NCBI RefSeq assembly: GCF_004016445.2
Contig: NZ_SADT02000001.1
Location: 1,841,630-1,905,629, forward strand
Source of the DNA: Mesorhizobium sp. M2E.F.Ca.ET.219.01.1.1
GTDB taxonomy: Bacteria; Pseudomonadota; Alphaproteobacteria; Rhizobiales; Rhizobiaceae
DNA: 64,000 nt
Direction: 5' to 3'
In this document: in pieces, positions 1-9,081 of the stretch
Layout: each line of letters begins with the position of its first letter
Position numbering within the stretch: the stretch's first letter is position 1
Program-made: the position numbers and the translations under genes
The notes under the pieces: generated by a model
What the model was told of the DNA's origin: nothing
Database searches by the model: none
The model's input: the letters and a program-made list of their open reading frames with translations, nothing else

Positions 1-64
1 CATCGTCGACGCCAAGACAATCATCCTGCTCCAGCACCTGAAGCTCAACCCGATGAAGGTTTGA
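1..64 (+). CDS. C-terminal end of an unidentified protein (5' truncated by window)
   Basis: The first 64 bases read through in the frame beginning at base 2 and end in TGA at 62-64; the last residues are LKLNPMKV. Only about 20 residues are present, with no recognisable motif, so no function is proposed. It is called a gene end because the frame is open from the window edge and stops shortly before the convergent tRNA-Leu gene. Confidence 0.4.
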   Translation, partial: IVDAKTIILLQHLKLNPMKV

Positions 65-159
65 GCCTGTCTTCGGCTACGATGTTTCGGCGTTGGGGGC
101 CTGCCACCCGAAGCTCCTCTCTTCAGCAAGGCTCGGAGGACTCGTCGAAGAGCGAAGGT

Positions 160-245
160 TGGTGCGGACGACGGGAATCGAACCCGTACGATCAGAGATC
201 GAGGGATTTTAAGTCCCTTGCGTCTACCAATTCCGCCACGTCCGC
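160..245 (-). tRNA. tRNA-Leu(TAA), CCA encoded
   Basis: On the minus strand an 86-nt type II (long variable arm) tRNA folds with acceptor GCGGACG paired to CGTCCGC, discriminator A and an encoded CCA at the 3' end. The anticodon stem AGGGA/TCCCT encloses loop CTTAAAA, so the anticodon is TAA (leucine, UUA/UUG). The T arm carries GGTTCGATTCC. It is transcribed towards the truncated gene at the window edge. Confidence 0.97.
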
Positions 246-916
246 AGGCGTGCCCTTTTCAGATGCCTGACATGGGCCGTCAAGCGATGTTTCGGATCGT
301 CCGCAGTTTGCGTGGGTGATCCGCCGCATAGATTTAACATTAGTGATGTTTAAAATGCCGGGTTCCGCAAACCGATCTCATTAGCCTTTGTCTGCGAGCA
401 TGGGGCCGGCTTTGGTGCTGGAACCATGCGTGGGGCAGGTTGGATCAGAGGGCTGCGGGAGGCGGAGGCGCGTCAGTTGCGCAGCGAGATCGATCGGCTC
501 GAGCGGGGGCTGATCGAGGCAGCCAATTCGAAGGCAAGATGTAACCTGCACGAGGTTGGGCATACGCTGCGCTGGCAAAAAGCGCGACTTCGGCTGCTGG
601 AGGAGTGCCTGGCCGCGATGCCGGCGGGAAGGCCGGCATCGAACCGATCCTGACCAACCGGCTGCAGCCTCGTCGGCGAAGCGTATCCGCCATGTTCGGT
701 TCAGGCGGGGCAGGTAATTGGAAAGTGGCGCGATCGCGGAATTACGGTCTGCTGCGAGAACGCTCATGTTTGCCATACGGCGGATCGATCCGCCGAGGCC
801 GGCGTCTATCAGGCCGTAGCCATTCCCCCGCCCCCTGCGGGCGCCGGCCATTTGATTTTCAAGAGCCTGATTTCAAGAGGCAATAAGAGACGGAGCCGCC
901 ACGACGGCGGCAAGCC
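246..916. other. Long gene-poor interval
   Basis: About 670 bases between tRNA-Leu and the outer-membrane protein gene. Apart from one weak candidate small gene (426-653) I see no convincing coding region. Several frames are open on both strands but their translations are arginine- and proline-rich with no motif, as expected for GC-rich shadow frames. No clear terminator or repeat was identified. Confidence 0.5.
426..653 (+). CDS. Small hypothetical helical protein (75 aa)
   Basis: A 75-codon frame starting at ATG encodes a highly charged, probably helical protein. Its middle, RQLRSEIDRLERGLIEA, has a heptad-like spacing of leucines and isoleucines, suggesting a short coiled coil. No family is recognised, and no strong Shine-Dalgarno sequence precedes the start. 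It is the most protein-like frame in this gene-poor interval, but it could be spurious. Confidence 0.3.
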   Translation: MRGAGWIRGLREAEARQLRSEIDRLERGLIEAANSKARCNLHEVGHTLRWQKARLRLLEECLAAMPAGRPASNRS

Positions 917-1573
917 TCAGAATTTATAGCTGAAATTCACGCCGAGCGTCTGCAGCTTCACGTCCTGGTCGCGTTCCGTGAAGGTGTCCGAAGCGTCGAA
1001 ATGCTCCTTGCCGAAATCGTAGTAGCGGTATTGCGCGCCGACGACGACATTGTTGGTCAAGGCGTAGTCGACGCCGGCGCCGAGCGTCCAGCCGGTGCTG
1101 GTGCGGGTTCGGGCAAAAGTCGTGCCTGCCGCCTGCGAGTTCTCGATGCCGGCGAAAGCGATGCCGCCGATGCCATAGAGCAGCACGCGATCAGCGGCGT
1201 AGCCGGCCTTGGCATCGATCGATCCGAACCATTTGACGTCCGTGCCGAACGTGCCTGCCGGGCCGGCATCGGCAGTGCCGTCGATCGAGGCGTAGTTGAG
1301 GTCGGCCTCGGCGCCGATCACGGCCTGGTCGAACTGCCAGAGCCCCGCTACATGGCCGCCGACAAAACCGCCGTCGATGTCGGGCTTGACCGAACCGCCA
1401 TCGACGGTGATGTCGGACCGGCCCCAGCCATAGCCGGCCTGCATGCCGGCATAATAGCCGGTCCAGTCGAAGCCAGGCGCGGTCATCGGCAGATCAGCGC
1501 CTAGATCCGCCGCCCAGGCAGACCCGGACAGCAGGGCAAGAAAGCCGGCACTGGCGAGCGTCAGTCGACGCAT
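917..1573 (-). CDS. Outer-membrane beta-barrel protein (Omp25/Omp31-like porin family)
   Basis: Encodes 218 aa. A Sec signal peptide occupies residues 1-22 (MRRLTLASAGFLALLSGSAWA, cleavage after AWA). The mature part is a run of alternating strands rich in Gly, Tyr and Asp, including FDWTGYYAGMQAGYGWG near the N terminus, which is typical of the 8-strand OmpA-like barrel fold of rhizobial and Brucella Omp25/31 proteins. It ends NFSYKF with the C-terminal Phe used for outer-membrane insertion. The start is set by GGAG about 7 bases upstream of ATG at 1571-1573, which removes a long non-homologous N-terminal extension. It is divergent from the adenine deaminase gene. The structural role is secure; channel function is not shown. 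Confidence 0.85.
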   Translation of the reverse strand: MRRLTLASAGFLALLSGSAWAADLGADLPMTAPGFDWTGYYAGMQAGYGWGRSDITVDGGSVKPDIDGGFVGGHVAGLWQFDQAVIGAEADLNYASIDGTADAGPAGTFGTDVKWFGSIDAKAGYAADRVLLYGIGGIAFAGIENSQAAGTTFARTRTSTGWTLGAGVDYALTNNVVVGAQYRYYDFGKEHFDASDTFTERDQDVKLQTLGVNFSYKF

Positions 1574-1732
1574 CGAGCACTCCGAAATGGCGGTTCCGAA
1601 AGACTCCTTGGGAAAGACTAGCCCCTTTCGCCGCTGAACGGAATTGCATCTCTGCAACAGTGGTTTACGACCTGACGCTCTGGCTCCACGCGCCGACATT
1701 TGCCAAAGTGGCTTATGCAAGAGGACTCGCCC

Positions 1733-3550
1733 ATGACCAACGCCAAGCCGACCAGCGCCGCAAAGCCAAAGCCGTGGACGGAGGTCGCGACACATCTGGT
1801 CGATGTCGCGATGGGCCGAAAACCCGCGGATCTGGTCATCCGGAACGGCCGGTGGGTGAATGTCCATTCGGGCGAGATCATCCCCGGCACCGACATCGCG
1901 ATCGCCGCCGGCCGCTTTGCCTATTGCGGGCCGAACGCCGGGCACGCCATCGGGGCGGGGACCAAGGTCGTCGATGCCGGCGGGCGCTATCTGGTGCCTG
2001 GCCTCTGCGACGCGCATATGCATGTCGAAAGCGGCATGGTGACGGTAACGGAGTTCTGCCGCGCGGTGATCCCGCATGGCACCACCTCGATGTTCATCGA
2101 TCCGCACGAGATCGCCAATGTGCTTGGACTGCCGGGCGTGCGGCTCATGCATGACGAGGCGGTCGCGATGCCGGTCAACGTGCATGTGCAGATGCCGTCC
2201 TGCGTGCCGTCGGCGCCGGGGCTAGAGCACGCCGGCGCCGAGTTGACGGTCGCCGACGTGGCCGAGGCCATGACCTGGGAAAACATCATCGGGCTCGGCG
2301 AGGTGATGAATTTCCCCGGCGTCGCCGCCAACAATCCGGTGATGTCGGGCGAGATCGCCGAGACAGTCAAGGCCGGCAAGACGGTGGGCGGGCACTATGC
2401 ATCGCCCGATCTCGGCCTGCCGTTCCACGGCTATGTCGCGGGAGGCGCGGAGGACGACCATGAAGGCACGCGCGCCGAGGACGCGATCGCGCGTGTGCGC
2501 CAGGGCATGAAGGCGATGCTGCGGCTTGGTTCGGCCTGGTACGACGTCGCGGCACAGATCAAGGCGGTGACCGAAGGCGGCATCGACCCGCGCAACTTCA
2601 TCCTGTGCACCGACGACAGCCATTCCGGCACGCTGGTGCATGAAGGCCATATGGACCGGGTGGTGCGGCATGCCATCCAACAGGGCCTGAAGCCGGTGAC
2701 CGCGATCCAGATGGCGACGCTCAACACCGCGCAGCATTTCCGGCTGGAGCGCGATATCGGCTCTATCGCGCCGGGGCGACTGGCCGACCTGCTGATCGTT
2801 TCAGACCTTGCCCAGATGGCCATAGACGAGGTCTATGGCCGCGGCGTCAAGCTGGCGAAGGCCGGCAAGCTCGAGATCGACATCCCCGCCTATGACTATC
2901 CGCAATCCGCGAAGAACACGGTCAAGCTCGGCAAGAAGCTCGCGGCGAAGGATTTCGACATTGCGGCGCCGCAGGGCGCCAACGAGGTGCGGGCGCGGGT
3001 GATCGGCGTGATCGAGAACCAGGCGCCGACGCGGGCGCTGGAGGCCGATCTGCCCGTCGAGGACGGGTTGGTCGCCATGGATCGGCGCAACGACATCTGC
3101 CAGATCGCCCTGGTCGAGCGCCATCGCGGCACGGGCGGCGTCACCAACGCCTTCGTCTCCGGTTTCGGCTATGTGGAAGACTGCGCGATGGCATCGAGCG
3201 TGGCGCATGACGCGCACCACATCATCGTCGTCGGCACCAACAAGGAAGACATGGCTTTGGCCGTCAACCGGCTGGGCGAGGTGGGCGGCGGCGTGGTGCT
3301 CTATTCCAAGGGCAAGGAACTGGCGCTGGTCGAGATGCCGATCGCCGGCCTGATGTCGGACGAACGCGCCGAGATCGTCGCGGCGAAAGCCGAGCAATTG
3401 ACAGAGGCCATGTGCAAGGTCGGCTGCTCGCTCAACAACGCCTATATGCAGCACTCGCTGCTGGCGCTGGTCGTCATCCCGGAGCTCAGGATCTCGGATG
3501 TCGGCCTGGTCGACGTGAGGACCTTCCAGAAGGTCGACCTCTTTGTCTGA
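1733..3550 (+). CDS. ade: Adenine deaminase
   Basis: Converts adenine to hypoxanthine and ammonia in purine salvage (amidohydrolase superfamily, cytosolic). The 605-aa length fits the Ade family. Near residues 93-99 is the metal-binding HMHVES motif on strand 1 of the barrel, followed by MFIDPHEIANV (about 120-130) and ILCTDDSHSG (about 288-297) with the catalytic Asp and His. The C-terminal part is the Ade-specific domain. ATG at 1733 is preferred to ATGs at 1700 and 1715 because AGAGGA lies 7 bases before it. It stands alone, convergent with the lipoprotein hydrolase ending at 3563; 12 bases separate the stops. Confidence 0.93.
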   Translation: MTNAKPTSAAKPKPWTEVATHLVDVAMGRKPADLVIRNGRWVNVHSGEIIPGTDIAIAAGRFAYCGPNAGHAIGAGTKVVDAGGRYLVPGLCDAHMHVESGMVTVTEFCRAVIPHGTTSMFIDPHEIANVLGLPGVRLMHDEAVAMPVNVHVQMPSCVPSAPGLEHAGAELTVADVAEAMTWENIIGLGEVMNFPGVAANNPVMSGEIAETVKAGKTVGGHYASPDLGLPFHGYVAGGAEDDHEGTRAEDAIARVRQGMKAMLRLGSAWYDVAAQIKAVTEGGIDPRNFILCTDDSHSGTLVHEGHMDRVVRHAIQQGLKPVTAIQMATLNTAQHFRLERDIGSIAPGRLADLLIVSDLAQMAIDEVYGRGVKLAKAGKLEIDIPAYDYPQSAKNTVKLGKKLAAKDFDIAAPQGANEVRARVIGVIENQAPTRALEADLPVEDGLVAMDRRNDICQIALVERHRGTGGVTNAFVSGFGYVEDCAMASSVAHDAHHIIVVGTNKEDMALAVNRLGEVGGGVVLYSKGKELALVEMPIAGLMSDERAEIVAAKAEQLTEAMCKVGCSLNNAYMQHSLLALVVIPELRISDVGLVDVRTFQKVDLFV

Positions 3551-3562
3551 GCGGGAGCGGCG

Positions 3563-4729
3563 CTATTCGCCGCCGGTGGCTATGGTCAGCACTTTGAACG
3601 GCGTGGTGATGACCACCTCGGCCACCGATCCCACGGCTTTGCCGAGGCCTTGGCCGATATTGTCCAACCCGGCTCCCTGCGGTTCGCCCGCTCGCAGCGC
3701 TGCCGGCGTGCGCAGCCGGTCGCCGAGCAATTGCACCAGGATCGGGTTATCGGCGAATTTGGCATGGTTCAGGCCGCCGTCGCCGCCCTTGGTCTTGGTA
3801 AGGTCGGCCACGACCACCCCGTAGCTCGCGAGGTCGGCGGCGTTGCCGTAGTCGCCGACGCGCGGCTTGTCGCCGGAAATGAAGCTCGACAGCTTGAGCG
3901 CGCGGTCGTCGCCCGAAAGCAGGATGGCGAAGGGCTTGTCCGGCTTGCCATATCGGATCATCTGCTTCTTGAAGACATCGACGTCGATGTCGGGCGAGGC
4001 GAGGATGACATAGCCGAGCTTGCCGCCGAGGTCGCGGTCGCCGGTGATGGCGAGCTGGCGCAGCGCTTCCATCGTCAGCCAGGTTCCCATCGAATGAGCA
4101 ATGATGTCGATGCTCTTGATCCGTGTCCTGGCCAGCATTCTAAGCGTCGCCTCGAGGTCGTCGCGCGCGGCGTTGGCGCTGTCCTTGTCGTAGATATAGC
4201 CGGTCGCCTTGGCGCTCGATGCCCATGAGAACAACACCGGGGTGCCTGGATATTTGGTGTCATGCGCTATCTGCGTGATGCGATAGATGCCGTCGTCGAA
4301 ACCATTGTTGAAGCCGTGCACGAAGATCAAAGCGCGGTCGCCTCGCATGGAGATGTCGGCGCCGACCGCCTTGGCGAATTGCTGCGCGTCGCCATAGTGG
4401 ACGACATCGGTGGCGGTGAACTGCTTGGCGGGATTACTGTCGGCCGAGCCCTTGGCGCGCTCGATCGCGCCGACCTGGTGGATCTTCGGCACGGTGACGT
4501 CGACGCGGGCGTAGCTGGTGGTCAGCGATCGGTCGCCGTCGAACACCTGGCGGGGGTCCTTCGTCGCCTGCTGGCGGGTGGTGGCGACGAAGATCTCATG
4601 CGTGGCGGCAATGTCGGAGGCCGGCGCCGCAACCGCCTTGCGGTTGAGAAGGTCGTGCGTGGGACCGGCGCAGCCGGCGAGGGCGAGCGCGAAGGCAAGG
4701 CCGACAACGATCTTCACATGCACAGTCAC
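3563..4729 (-). CDS. Alpha/beta hydrolase lipoprotein (DUF900 family), copy 1
   Basis: A lipoprotein of about 388 aa. From the GTG start proposed here (4727-4729) it begins with a short basic stretch, a hydrophobic core and the lipobox LALAGC, so it should be lipidated and envelope-anchored. The DUF900-type fold shows FVHGFNNGFDD (oxyanion region) and the nucleophile elbow AHSMGTW; VILASPDIDVDVFKKQM follows. Alternative upstream starts (4801, 4762) would put 13-25 residues before the signal and are less likely. It is a clear paralogue of the next gene upstream (4835-5911), same strand, about 105 bases apart. The substrate is unknown; esterase or lipase activity is inference. Confidence 0.8.
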   Translation of the reverse strand: MTVHVKIVVGLAFALALAGCAGPTHDLLNRKAVAAPASDIAATHEIFVATTRQQATKDPRQVFDGDRSLTTSYARVDVTVPKIHQVGAIERAKGSADSNPAKQFTATDVVHYGDAQQFAKAVGADISMRGDRALIFVHGFNNGFDDGIYRITQIAHDTKYPGTPVLFSWASSAKATGYIYDKDSANAARDDLEATLRMLARTRIKSIDIIAHSMGTWLTMEALRQLAITGDRDLGGKLGYVILASPDIDVDVFKKQMIRYGKPDKPFAILLSGDDRALKLSSFISGDKPRVGDYGNAADLASYGVVVADLTKTKGGDGGLNHAKFADNPILVQLLGDRLRTPAALRAGEPQGAGLDNIGQGLGKAVGSVAEVVITTPFKVLTIATGGE

Positions 4730-4834
4730 CCGGGGTCCCCCAAGGGCGGCAAAGCTCTCCATTACTCCGATAAAGGCAGAGAGCGGCCGGGTCCAGTTCA
4801 AAGTCTATGCAACGCAGAAACTGCGCGGTTGGGA

Positions 4835-5911
4835 CTACTGCGCCGCCAGTTGGCGGATGCGGTCGGTGACGTCGCGATCGCTGGCAAATCCATCGTCCTC
4901 GCGAAGCCGCTGTCCGATCATCTGCACCATCATCGGGTTGTCGGCGAATTTGGTGTGATTGAAGCTGTCGCCGCCCTTCATTTTGGAAAGGTCAACCACC
5001 GTGACGCCATAGGAGGCGAGGTCGGCGGCGTCCCGATAGTCGCCGACGCGCGGCCGCGAGCCGGCGATCAGGCCGGAAAGCCGCAGCGCCCGGTCGTCAT
5101 CCGACAGGAGCAGGATGAAGGGCTTGTCCGGCTTGCCGTAGCGGCGCATCTGGCTCTTGAAGACGTCGACATCGATGTCGGGCGAGGCGAGCACGACATC
5201 ACCGAGCTTGCCGCTCAGATCGCGGTCGCCGGTGATGGCGAGCTGGCGCAGCGTCTCCATCGTCACCCAGGTTCCCATTGAATGGGCGACAATGTCGATG
5301 CGCCGGGCACCGGTCTGCGCCAGCATCCTGAGCGTCACTTCCAACTGGTCGCGCGCGGCGGCGGCACTTTCCTTGTCGTAGACATAGTCGGTGGTCTTGG
5401 CACCGGAAGCCCAGGAGAACAGCACGGGTGTGCCCGGATAGCCGGAATCATGGACGATCTGGGTGAGCCGGTAGACGGCGTCGTCGAAGCCGGTGTTGTA
5501 GCCATGGACGAAGACCATCACACGTCCGCCGCGGGCGTCGATGTCAGCGTTGAGGGCGCTGCTGAATTTCGGCTGCGTATCGTAGCCGACGACTTCCGAG
5601 GCCATGAAATACTTGGTCGGGTCGTCCGACTTGCCGCGCGAACGGCGCTCGATCTGGCCGACCTGGTGAACGGGCGGAACGGTGACGCTGACGCGGGCAT
5701 AGTTCAGCGTCGCGGAGCGTTCGCCGTCGAAGACCTTGTTCGGGTCGTCGGACCGCTTGCGCGTGGTGGCGATGAAGATCGAATGATTGCCCGCGATCTC
5801 GGTCGCCTGCGTAGGCACGACGACGCTGCCCAGGATTTCCTGCGTCTGGGGACCCGCGCAGCCCACCGTCAGCAGGGCAAGGGCAATAATGAGAATTGTC
5901 TTCAACCGCAC
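4835..5911 (-). CDS. Alpha/beta hydrolase lipoprotein (DUF900 family), copy 2
   Basis: A 358-aa paralogue of the adjacent downstream gene, with the same block order: lipobox LLTVGC after a short hydrophobic signal, FVHGYNTGFDD, the AHSMGTW nucleophile elbow, and VVLASPDIDVDVFKSQM. The start is the GTG at 5909-5911 (MRLKTILII...), supported by GGAAG about 8 bases upstream; the ATG at 5959 would displace the signal peptide. Tandem duplication followed by divergence is the simplest history: sequence blocks are alike but C termini differ (this copy ends DRIRQLAAQ). Periplasm-facing lipid-anchored hydrolase; substrate unknown. Confidence 0.8.
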   Translation of the reverse strand: MRLKTILIIALALLTVGCAGPQTQEILGSVVVPTQATEIAGNHSIFIATTRKRSDDPNKVFDGERSATLNYARVSVTVPPVHQVGQIERRSRGKSDDPTKYFMASEVVGYDTQPKFSSALNADIDARGGRVMVFVHGYNTGFDDAVYRLTQIVHDSGYPGTPVLFSWASGAKTTDYVYDKESAAAARDQLEVTLRMLAQTGARRIDIVAHSMGTWVTMETLRQLAITGDRDLSGKLGDVVLASPDIDVDVFKSQMRRYGKPDKPFILLLSDDDRALRLSGLIAGSRPRVGDYRDAADLASYGVTVVDLSKMKGGDSFNHTKFADNPMMVQMIGQRLREDDGFASDRDVTDRIRQLAAQ

Positions 5912-6143
5912 GTCGACACTTCCACTGCAATTCCACTTTGGCCGCGATTGGCCGTCCACCTCCGCGGAAATCTCCCGGACAGCCGAAGTGCGGCTAAAGT
6001 AAGTCGTGTCCAGCGGAAATTAGCTCAGCGCCGGGCGAGGACCATCGTGGTGTTGCGCGAAAGCCAAAAGGGCGGCAGGAAGGTTTGCCGGCACCGGCAG
6101 GATGGTGGCGCGTGCCGGCGAGATCGAAAATGAGGGACTTGTC

Positions 6144-7400
6144 GTGAACAGCTTTTCCGCCCGCGTCGCTGTGGCCGCCGAAGCGATCCGCGAAATCTTT
6201 CCGGAAACGCCGCTCCAGGAGAACGACTATCTGTCGAAGAAGACCGGCGCCCGCATCCTTTTGAAGCGCGAGGACCTGACGCCGGTGCGCTCCTACAAGA
6301 TCAGGGGCGCCTTCAATTTCTTCCGCAAGGCGCTTGCCGCCGGCAATAATGCCGAGCTGTTCGTCTGCGCCTCGGCCGGCAACCATGCGCAAGGTTTTGC
6401 CTTCGTCTGCCGGCATTTCGGAAAAAAGGGCGTCGTGTTCATGCCGGTGACGACGCCGCAGCAGAAGATCGACAAGACGCGGCTGTTCGGCGGCGATTTC
6501 GTCGAGATCAGGCTGGTCGGCGACTTCTTCGACGACTGCTACCGCGCCGCCTTCGAATTCACCGAAAGCGCCGGCGCGCATATGGTGCCGCCCTTCGACC
6601 ACAAGGACATCATCGAGGGACAGGCGACGGTCGCCTATGAGATTGCGGCCCAGATGCCGGGTGGGCGTGTGCCCGATATCGTCATGCTTCCCGTCGGCGG
6701 CGGCGGCCTTGCCGCCGGCGTGACTCATTATTTCGCCGACCAGCATCGCGACCCGCGCTTCGTTTTCTGCGAGCCGGCGGGCGCGCCGAGCCTGCGTGAG
6801 AGCCTGGCCAGCGGCAAGCGGGTCAAGCTCGCCAAGGTCGACAATTTCGTCGACGGCGCCGCGGTGGCCGAGATCGGCCGCGAGCCACTGCGCCACCTCA
6901 AGGACTTCACCGCCGATGCCGTCCGGCTGGTTCCGGAAAACCGGCTCTGCGCCACGATGATCGAGATGCTCAATGTCGAGGGCGTGGTGCTGGAGCCGGC
7001 CGGGGCGCTGGCGATCGATGCGCTGAAGGATTTTTCACGCAAGGAGATCAGGGGCAAGACCATTGTCGCGGTTGTCTCCGGCGGCAATTTCGATTTCGAG
7101 CGGCTGCCGGACGTGAAGGAGCGGGCGCTGCGCTTCGAGGGGCTGAAGAAGTATTTCATCATCCGCTTTCCGCAGCGGCCGGGCGCGCTGCGCGATTTCC
7201 TCGAAATGCTCGGTCCCGACGACGATATCGCCCGCTTCGAATATCTGAAGAAGTCTGCGCGCAATTTCGGCTCGGTGCTGATCGGCATCGAGACCAAGGA
7301 CCGGCGCAATTTCGACTTGCTGAAGGCCAATTTCGACGCCGAGGGCGTGCAGTATCAGGATATCACCGACAACGAGACGCTGGCGGGCTTCATCATATGA
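6144..7400 (+). CDS. ilvA: Threonine ammonia-lyase (threonine dehydratase)
   Basis: PLP enzyme turning L-threonine into 2-oxobutanoate and ammonia, the entry to isoleucine synthesis. The 418-aa length is the short form. The PLP lysine is in SYKIRGAFNF (about residue 50), the substrate loop is SAGNHAQGF, and the phosphate-binding glycine loop is PVGGGGLAAG (about 180-190). The C-terminal quarter (about 325-418) is a single ACT-like regulatory domain, with RFPQRPGALRDFLEM. GTG at 6144 is chosen because AGGGA lies about 6 bases upstream; an ATG at 6102 is possible. Its stop overlaps the next gene by 4 bases. Confidence 0.9.
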   Translation: MNSFSARVAVAAEAIREIFPETPLQENDYLSKKTGARILLKREDLTPVRSYKIRGAFNFFRKALAAGNNAELFVCASAGNHAQGFAFVCRHFGKKGVVFMPVTTPQQKIDKTRLFGGDFVEIRLVGDFFDDCYRAAFEFTESAGAHMVPPFDHKDIIEGQATVAYEIAAQMPGGRVPDIVMLPVGGGGLAAGVTHYFADQHRDPRFVFCEPAGAPSLRESLASGKRVKLAKVDNFVDGAAVAEIGREPLRHLKDFTADAVRLVPENRLCATMIEMLNVEGVVLEPAGALAIDALKDFSRKEIRGKTIVAVVSGGNFDFERLPDVKERALRFEGLKKYFIIRFPQRPGALRDFLEMLGPDDDIARFEYLKKSARNFGSVLIGIETKDRRNFDLLKANFDAEGVQYQDITDNETLAGFII

Positions 7401-7957
7401 GCGCAAAACAAGGCACGGTCTTCGTCGCGCTGTTTTCCGGCATCAATGTCGGCGGCAACCGCATCGTCAAGATGGCGGACCTCAAAGCCTTCTTCGAAGG
7501 CCTCGGCTTCACCGATGTCGCGACCTATATGCAGAGCGGCAATGTCGTGTTCCGGGCGAAGAATGGGGGTGCGGCGGCGCTGACCAAGGAGATCGAAACG
7601 GCCTTCGAGAAGAAATGGGGTTTTCACTCGCGCATCATGGTGCGCGACGCCGGCTGGTTCGAGCGGCTGGTGAAGGACAATCCCTATCCCGAGGTCGCCG
7701 GCGAACCGACCAAGCTGCATGCCTATGCGCTGGAGCGGGAACCGACCGCCGAGGAGACGCAGCGGCTCGCCGACAAATGCACCGGCCCCGAGCGTTTCGA
7801 GATCAAGGGCGACGTGCTTTATCTTCACGCGCCGGACGGGCTCGGCAAATCGGTCTTCGCCAATCTGATCCCGCGTACCTTGAAGGTGCCGGGCACGGCG
7901 CGCAACTGGCGCAGCGTCCTGGCGCTGCTCGATATGGCTGGAAAAGCCGGCGGGTGA
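7397..7957 (+). CDS. DUF1697 family protein
   Basis: A 186-aa protein with the DUF1697 opening FVALFSGINVGGNRIVKM and the block YMQSGNVVFRA, followed by the C-terminal RTLKVPGTARNWRSV segment typical of the family. Biochemical function is not established. Its ATG overlaps the stop of ilvA (ATGA), so the two are probably co-translated, though no functional link is known. Confidence 0.8.
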   Translation: MSAKQGTVFVALFSGINVGGNRIVKMADLKAFFEGLGFTDVATYMQSGNVVFRAKNGGAAALTKEIETAFEKKWGFHSRIMVRDAGWFERLVKDNPYPEVAGEPTKLHAYALEREPTAEETQRLADKCTGPERFEIKGDVLYLHAPDGLGKSVFANLIPRTLKVPGTARNWRSVLALLDMAGKAGG

Positions 7958-7967
7958 TCGCCGATTG

Positions 7968-8255
7968 TCAGGCGGCCTTTTGCCAGTCGAAGCTCAATTC
8001 CTCGCGGAAGGCGAAGCGCTTGATATGGTCGGCGACCACTGTCTCCAACCGGTCCAGCGAAGCTTCGTCGTCGGCGGCCAAAGCGATGTGCAGCGCATGA
8101 TCGTCGGCGTCCATCACGGTGCGGCCGATCGAGAGCTGGATGGCGCCGTGGCGCGGGTCGAACTCAACCGGGAATTTGTGCGACCAGTGCTTGCAAAGCT
8201 GCTGCAGGTAGCGGCTGGCATGTTCGGTGGCGACATCGGCGCGGCTGGTCAACAT
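7968..8255 (-). CDS. DUF2218 family protein
   Basis: A 95-aa protein. Family features are the N-terminal SRADVATEHASRYLQQLCKHW, the central strand block VEFDPRHGAIQLSIG, and the C-terminal LETVVADHIKRFAFREEL. ATG at 8253-8255 is preceded by AGGAG about 6 bases upstream, which fixes the start and discards a 34-residue extension. DUF2218 proteins are often encoded near metal or iron genes, but nothing here confirms that. It is convergent with the DUF1697 gene. Confidence 0.8.
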   Translation of the reverse strand: MLTSRADVATEHASRYLQQLCKHWSHKFPVEFDPRHGAIQLSIGRTVMDADDHALHIALAADDEASLDRLETVVADHIKRFAFREELSFDWQKAA

Positions 8256-8378
8256 GAAGTTCTCCTGGCGGATGAAGAAACGCCAGCCTGGATGAGGCTG
8301 ACGCCAATTCCCGGTAGATAGGCAGCATCTGGCGAAACGCCAGCGGCGGCCGGTCAAATCGGCGCGGGACCGCCGGTT

Positions 8379-8819
8379 CTACCAGACGCCCGTGTTCGCC
8401 ATCGAGGCCCATGGCTCGGCCTTGGCCTTGGCGGGGCCTTTCTGCAGCAGCTCGATCGAGATGCCGTCCGGCGAGCGGATGAAGGCCATGTTGCCGTCGC
8501 GCGGCGGACGGTTGATGGTCACGCCGCTGTCCATCAGCTTCTGGCAGGTGGCGTAGATATCGTCGACCTCATAGGCGAGGTGGCCGAAATTGCGGCCGCC
8601 CTTGTAGTCCTCAGGGTCCCAATTGTAGGTCAGCTCGACCAGCGGCGCCTTCTCGTTGATGCCGCTCTGCTCGTCTTCGGGCGCGGCGAGGAAGATCAGC
8701 GTGTAGCGGCCCTGCTCGTTTTCATAGCGGCGGACCTCCTTCAGGCCGAGCTTGTTGCAGTAGAAATCGAGCGATTGGTCGATATCGGCGACGCGGACCA
8801 TTGTGTGCAGATAGCGCAT
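8379..8819 (-). CDS. gloA: Lactoylglutathione lyase (glyoxalase I)
   Basis: Converts the hemithioacetal of methylglyoxal and glutathione to S-lactoylglutathione (cytosolic detoxification). The 146 aa carry the two VOC modules of bacterial GloA: MRYLHTMVRVADIDQSLDFY at the start with the first metal ligand (His5), VELTYNWDPEDY with the Glu ligand, FGHLAYEVDDIYATC with the second His, and FIRSPDGISIELLQ with the final Glu. The C terminus past residue 128 is a short extension. Start ATG at 8817-8819. Single gene, divergent from the cold-shock gene. Confidence 0.92.
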   Translation of the reverse strand: MRYLHTMVRVADIDQSLDFYCNKLGLKEVRRYENEQGRYTLIFLAAPEDEQSGINEKAPLVELTYNWDPEDYKGGRNFGHLAYEVDDIYATCQKLMDSGVTINRPPRDGNMAFIRSPDGISIELLQKGPAKAKAEPWASMANTGVW

Positions 8820-9002
8820 GGCGGCTTCCTCGGCTTGTTGGGGTTGTGAGGCACCATAGGGGCCACCCGACGAAAGGGCAATCGTCCGACAATAGCGGCG
8901 GCGGGATCGGTTTTTGGGGCCTCGCCAATCGTCTCCGGGAAGCGCCGGCAAACAGCAATTCAGCCTTTCCGGTGCTGAACGGTGAAAAAAGGCACGTCAG
9001 CC

Positions 9003-9031
9003 CTTGCACACCCCGGAAGCCGCAGTGTTAA
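9003..9031 (+). promoter_or_regulatory. Possible sigma-70 promoter of the cold-shock gene
   Basis: CTTGCA (9003-9008) and TGTTAA (9026-9031) are separated by 17 bases and lie about 50 bases before the ATG of the double cold-shock protein. The -35 resembles the rhizobial CTTGAC; the -10 is a weak match. The remaining leader is long enough for a 5' UTR effect on translation. Confidence 0.35.
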
Positions 9032-9081
9032 TCTCTTGGCAAGAATCAGTTGCGGTTCAGTTGGAAAAAGGGGGCATTCTT

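Noticed and set aside
381..851. A 156-codon minus-strand frame in the first gene-poor interval
   Set aside because: Arginine/proline-rich translation, no ribosome site and no motif; typical GC-rich shadow.
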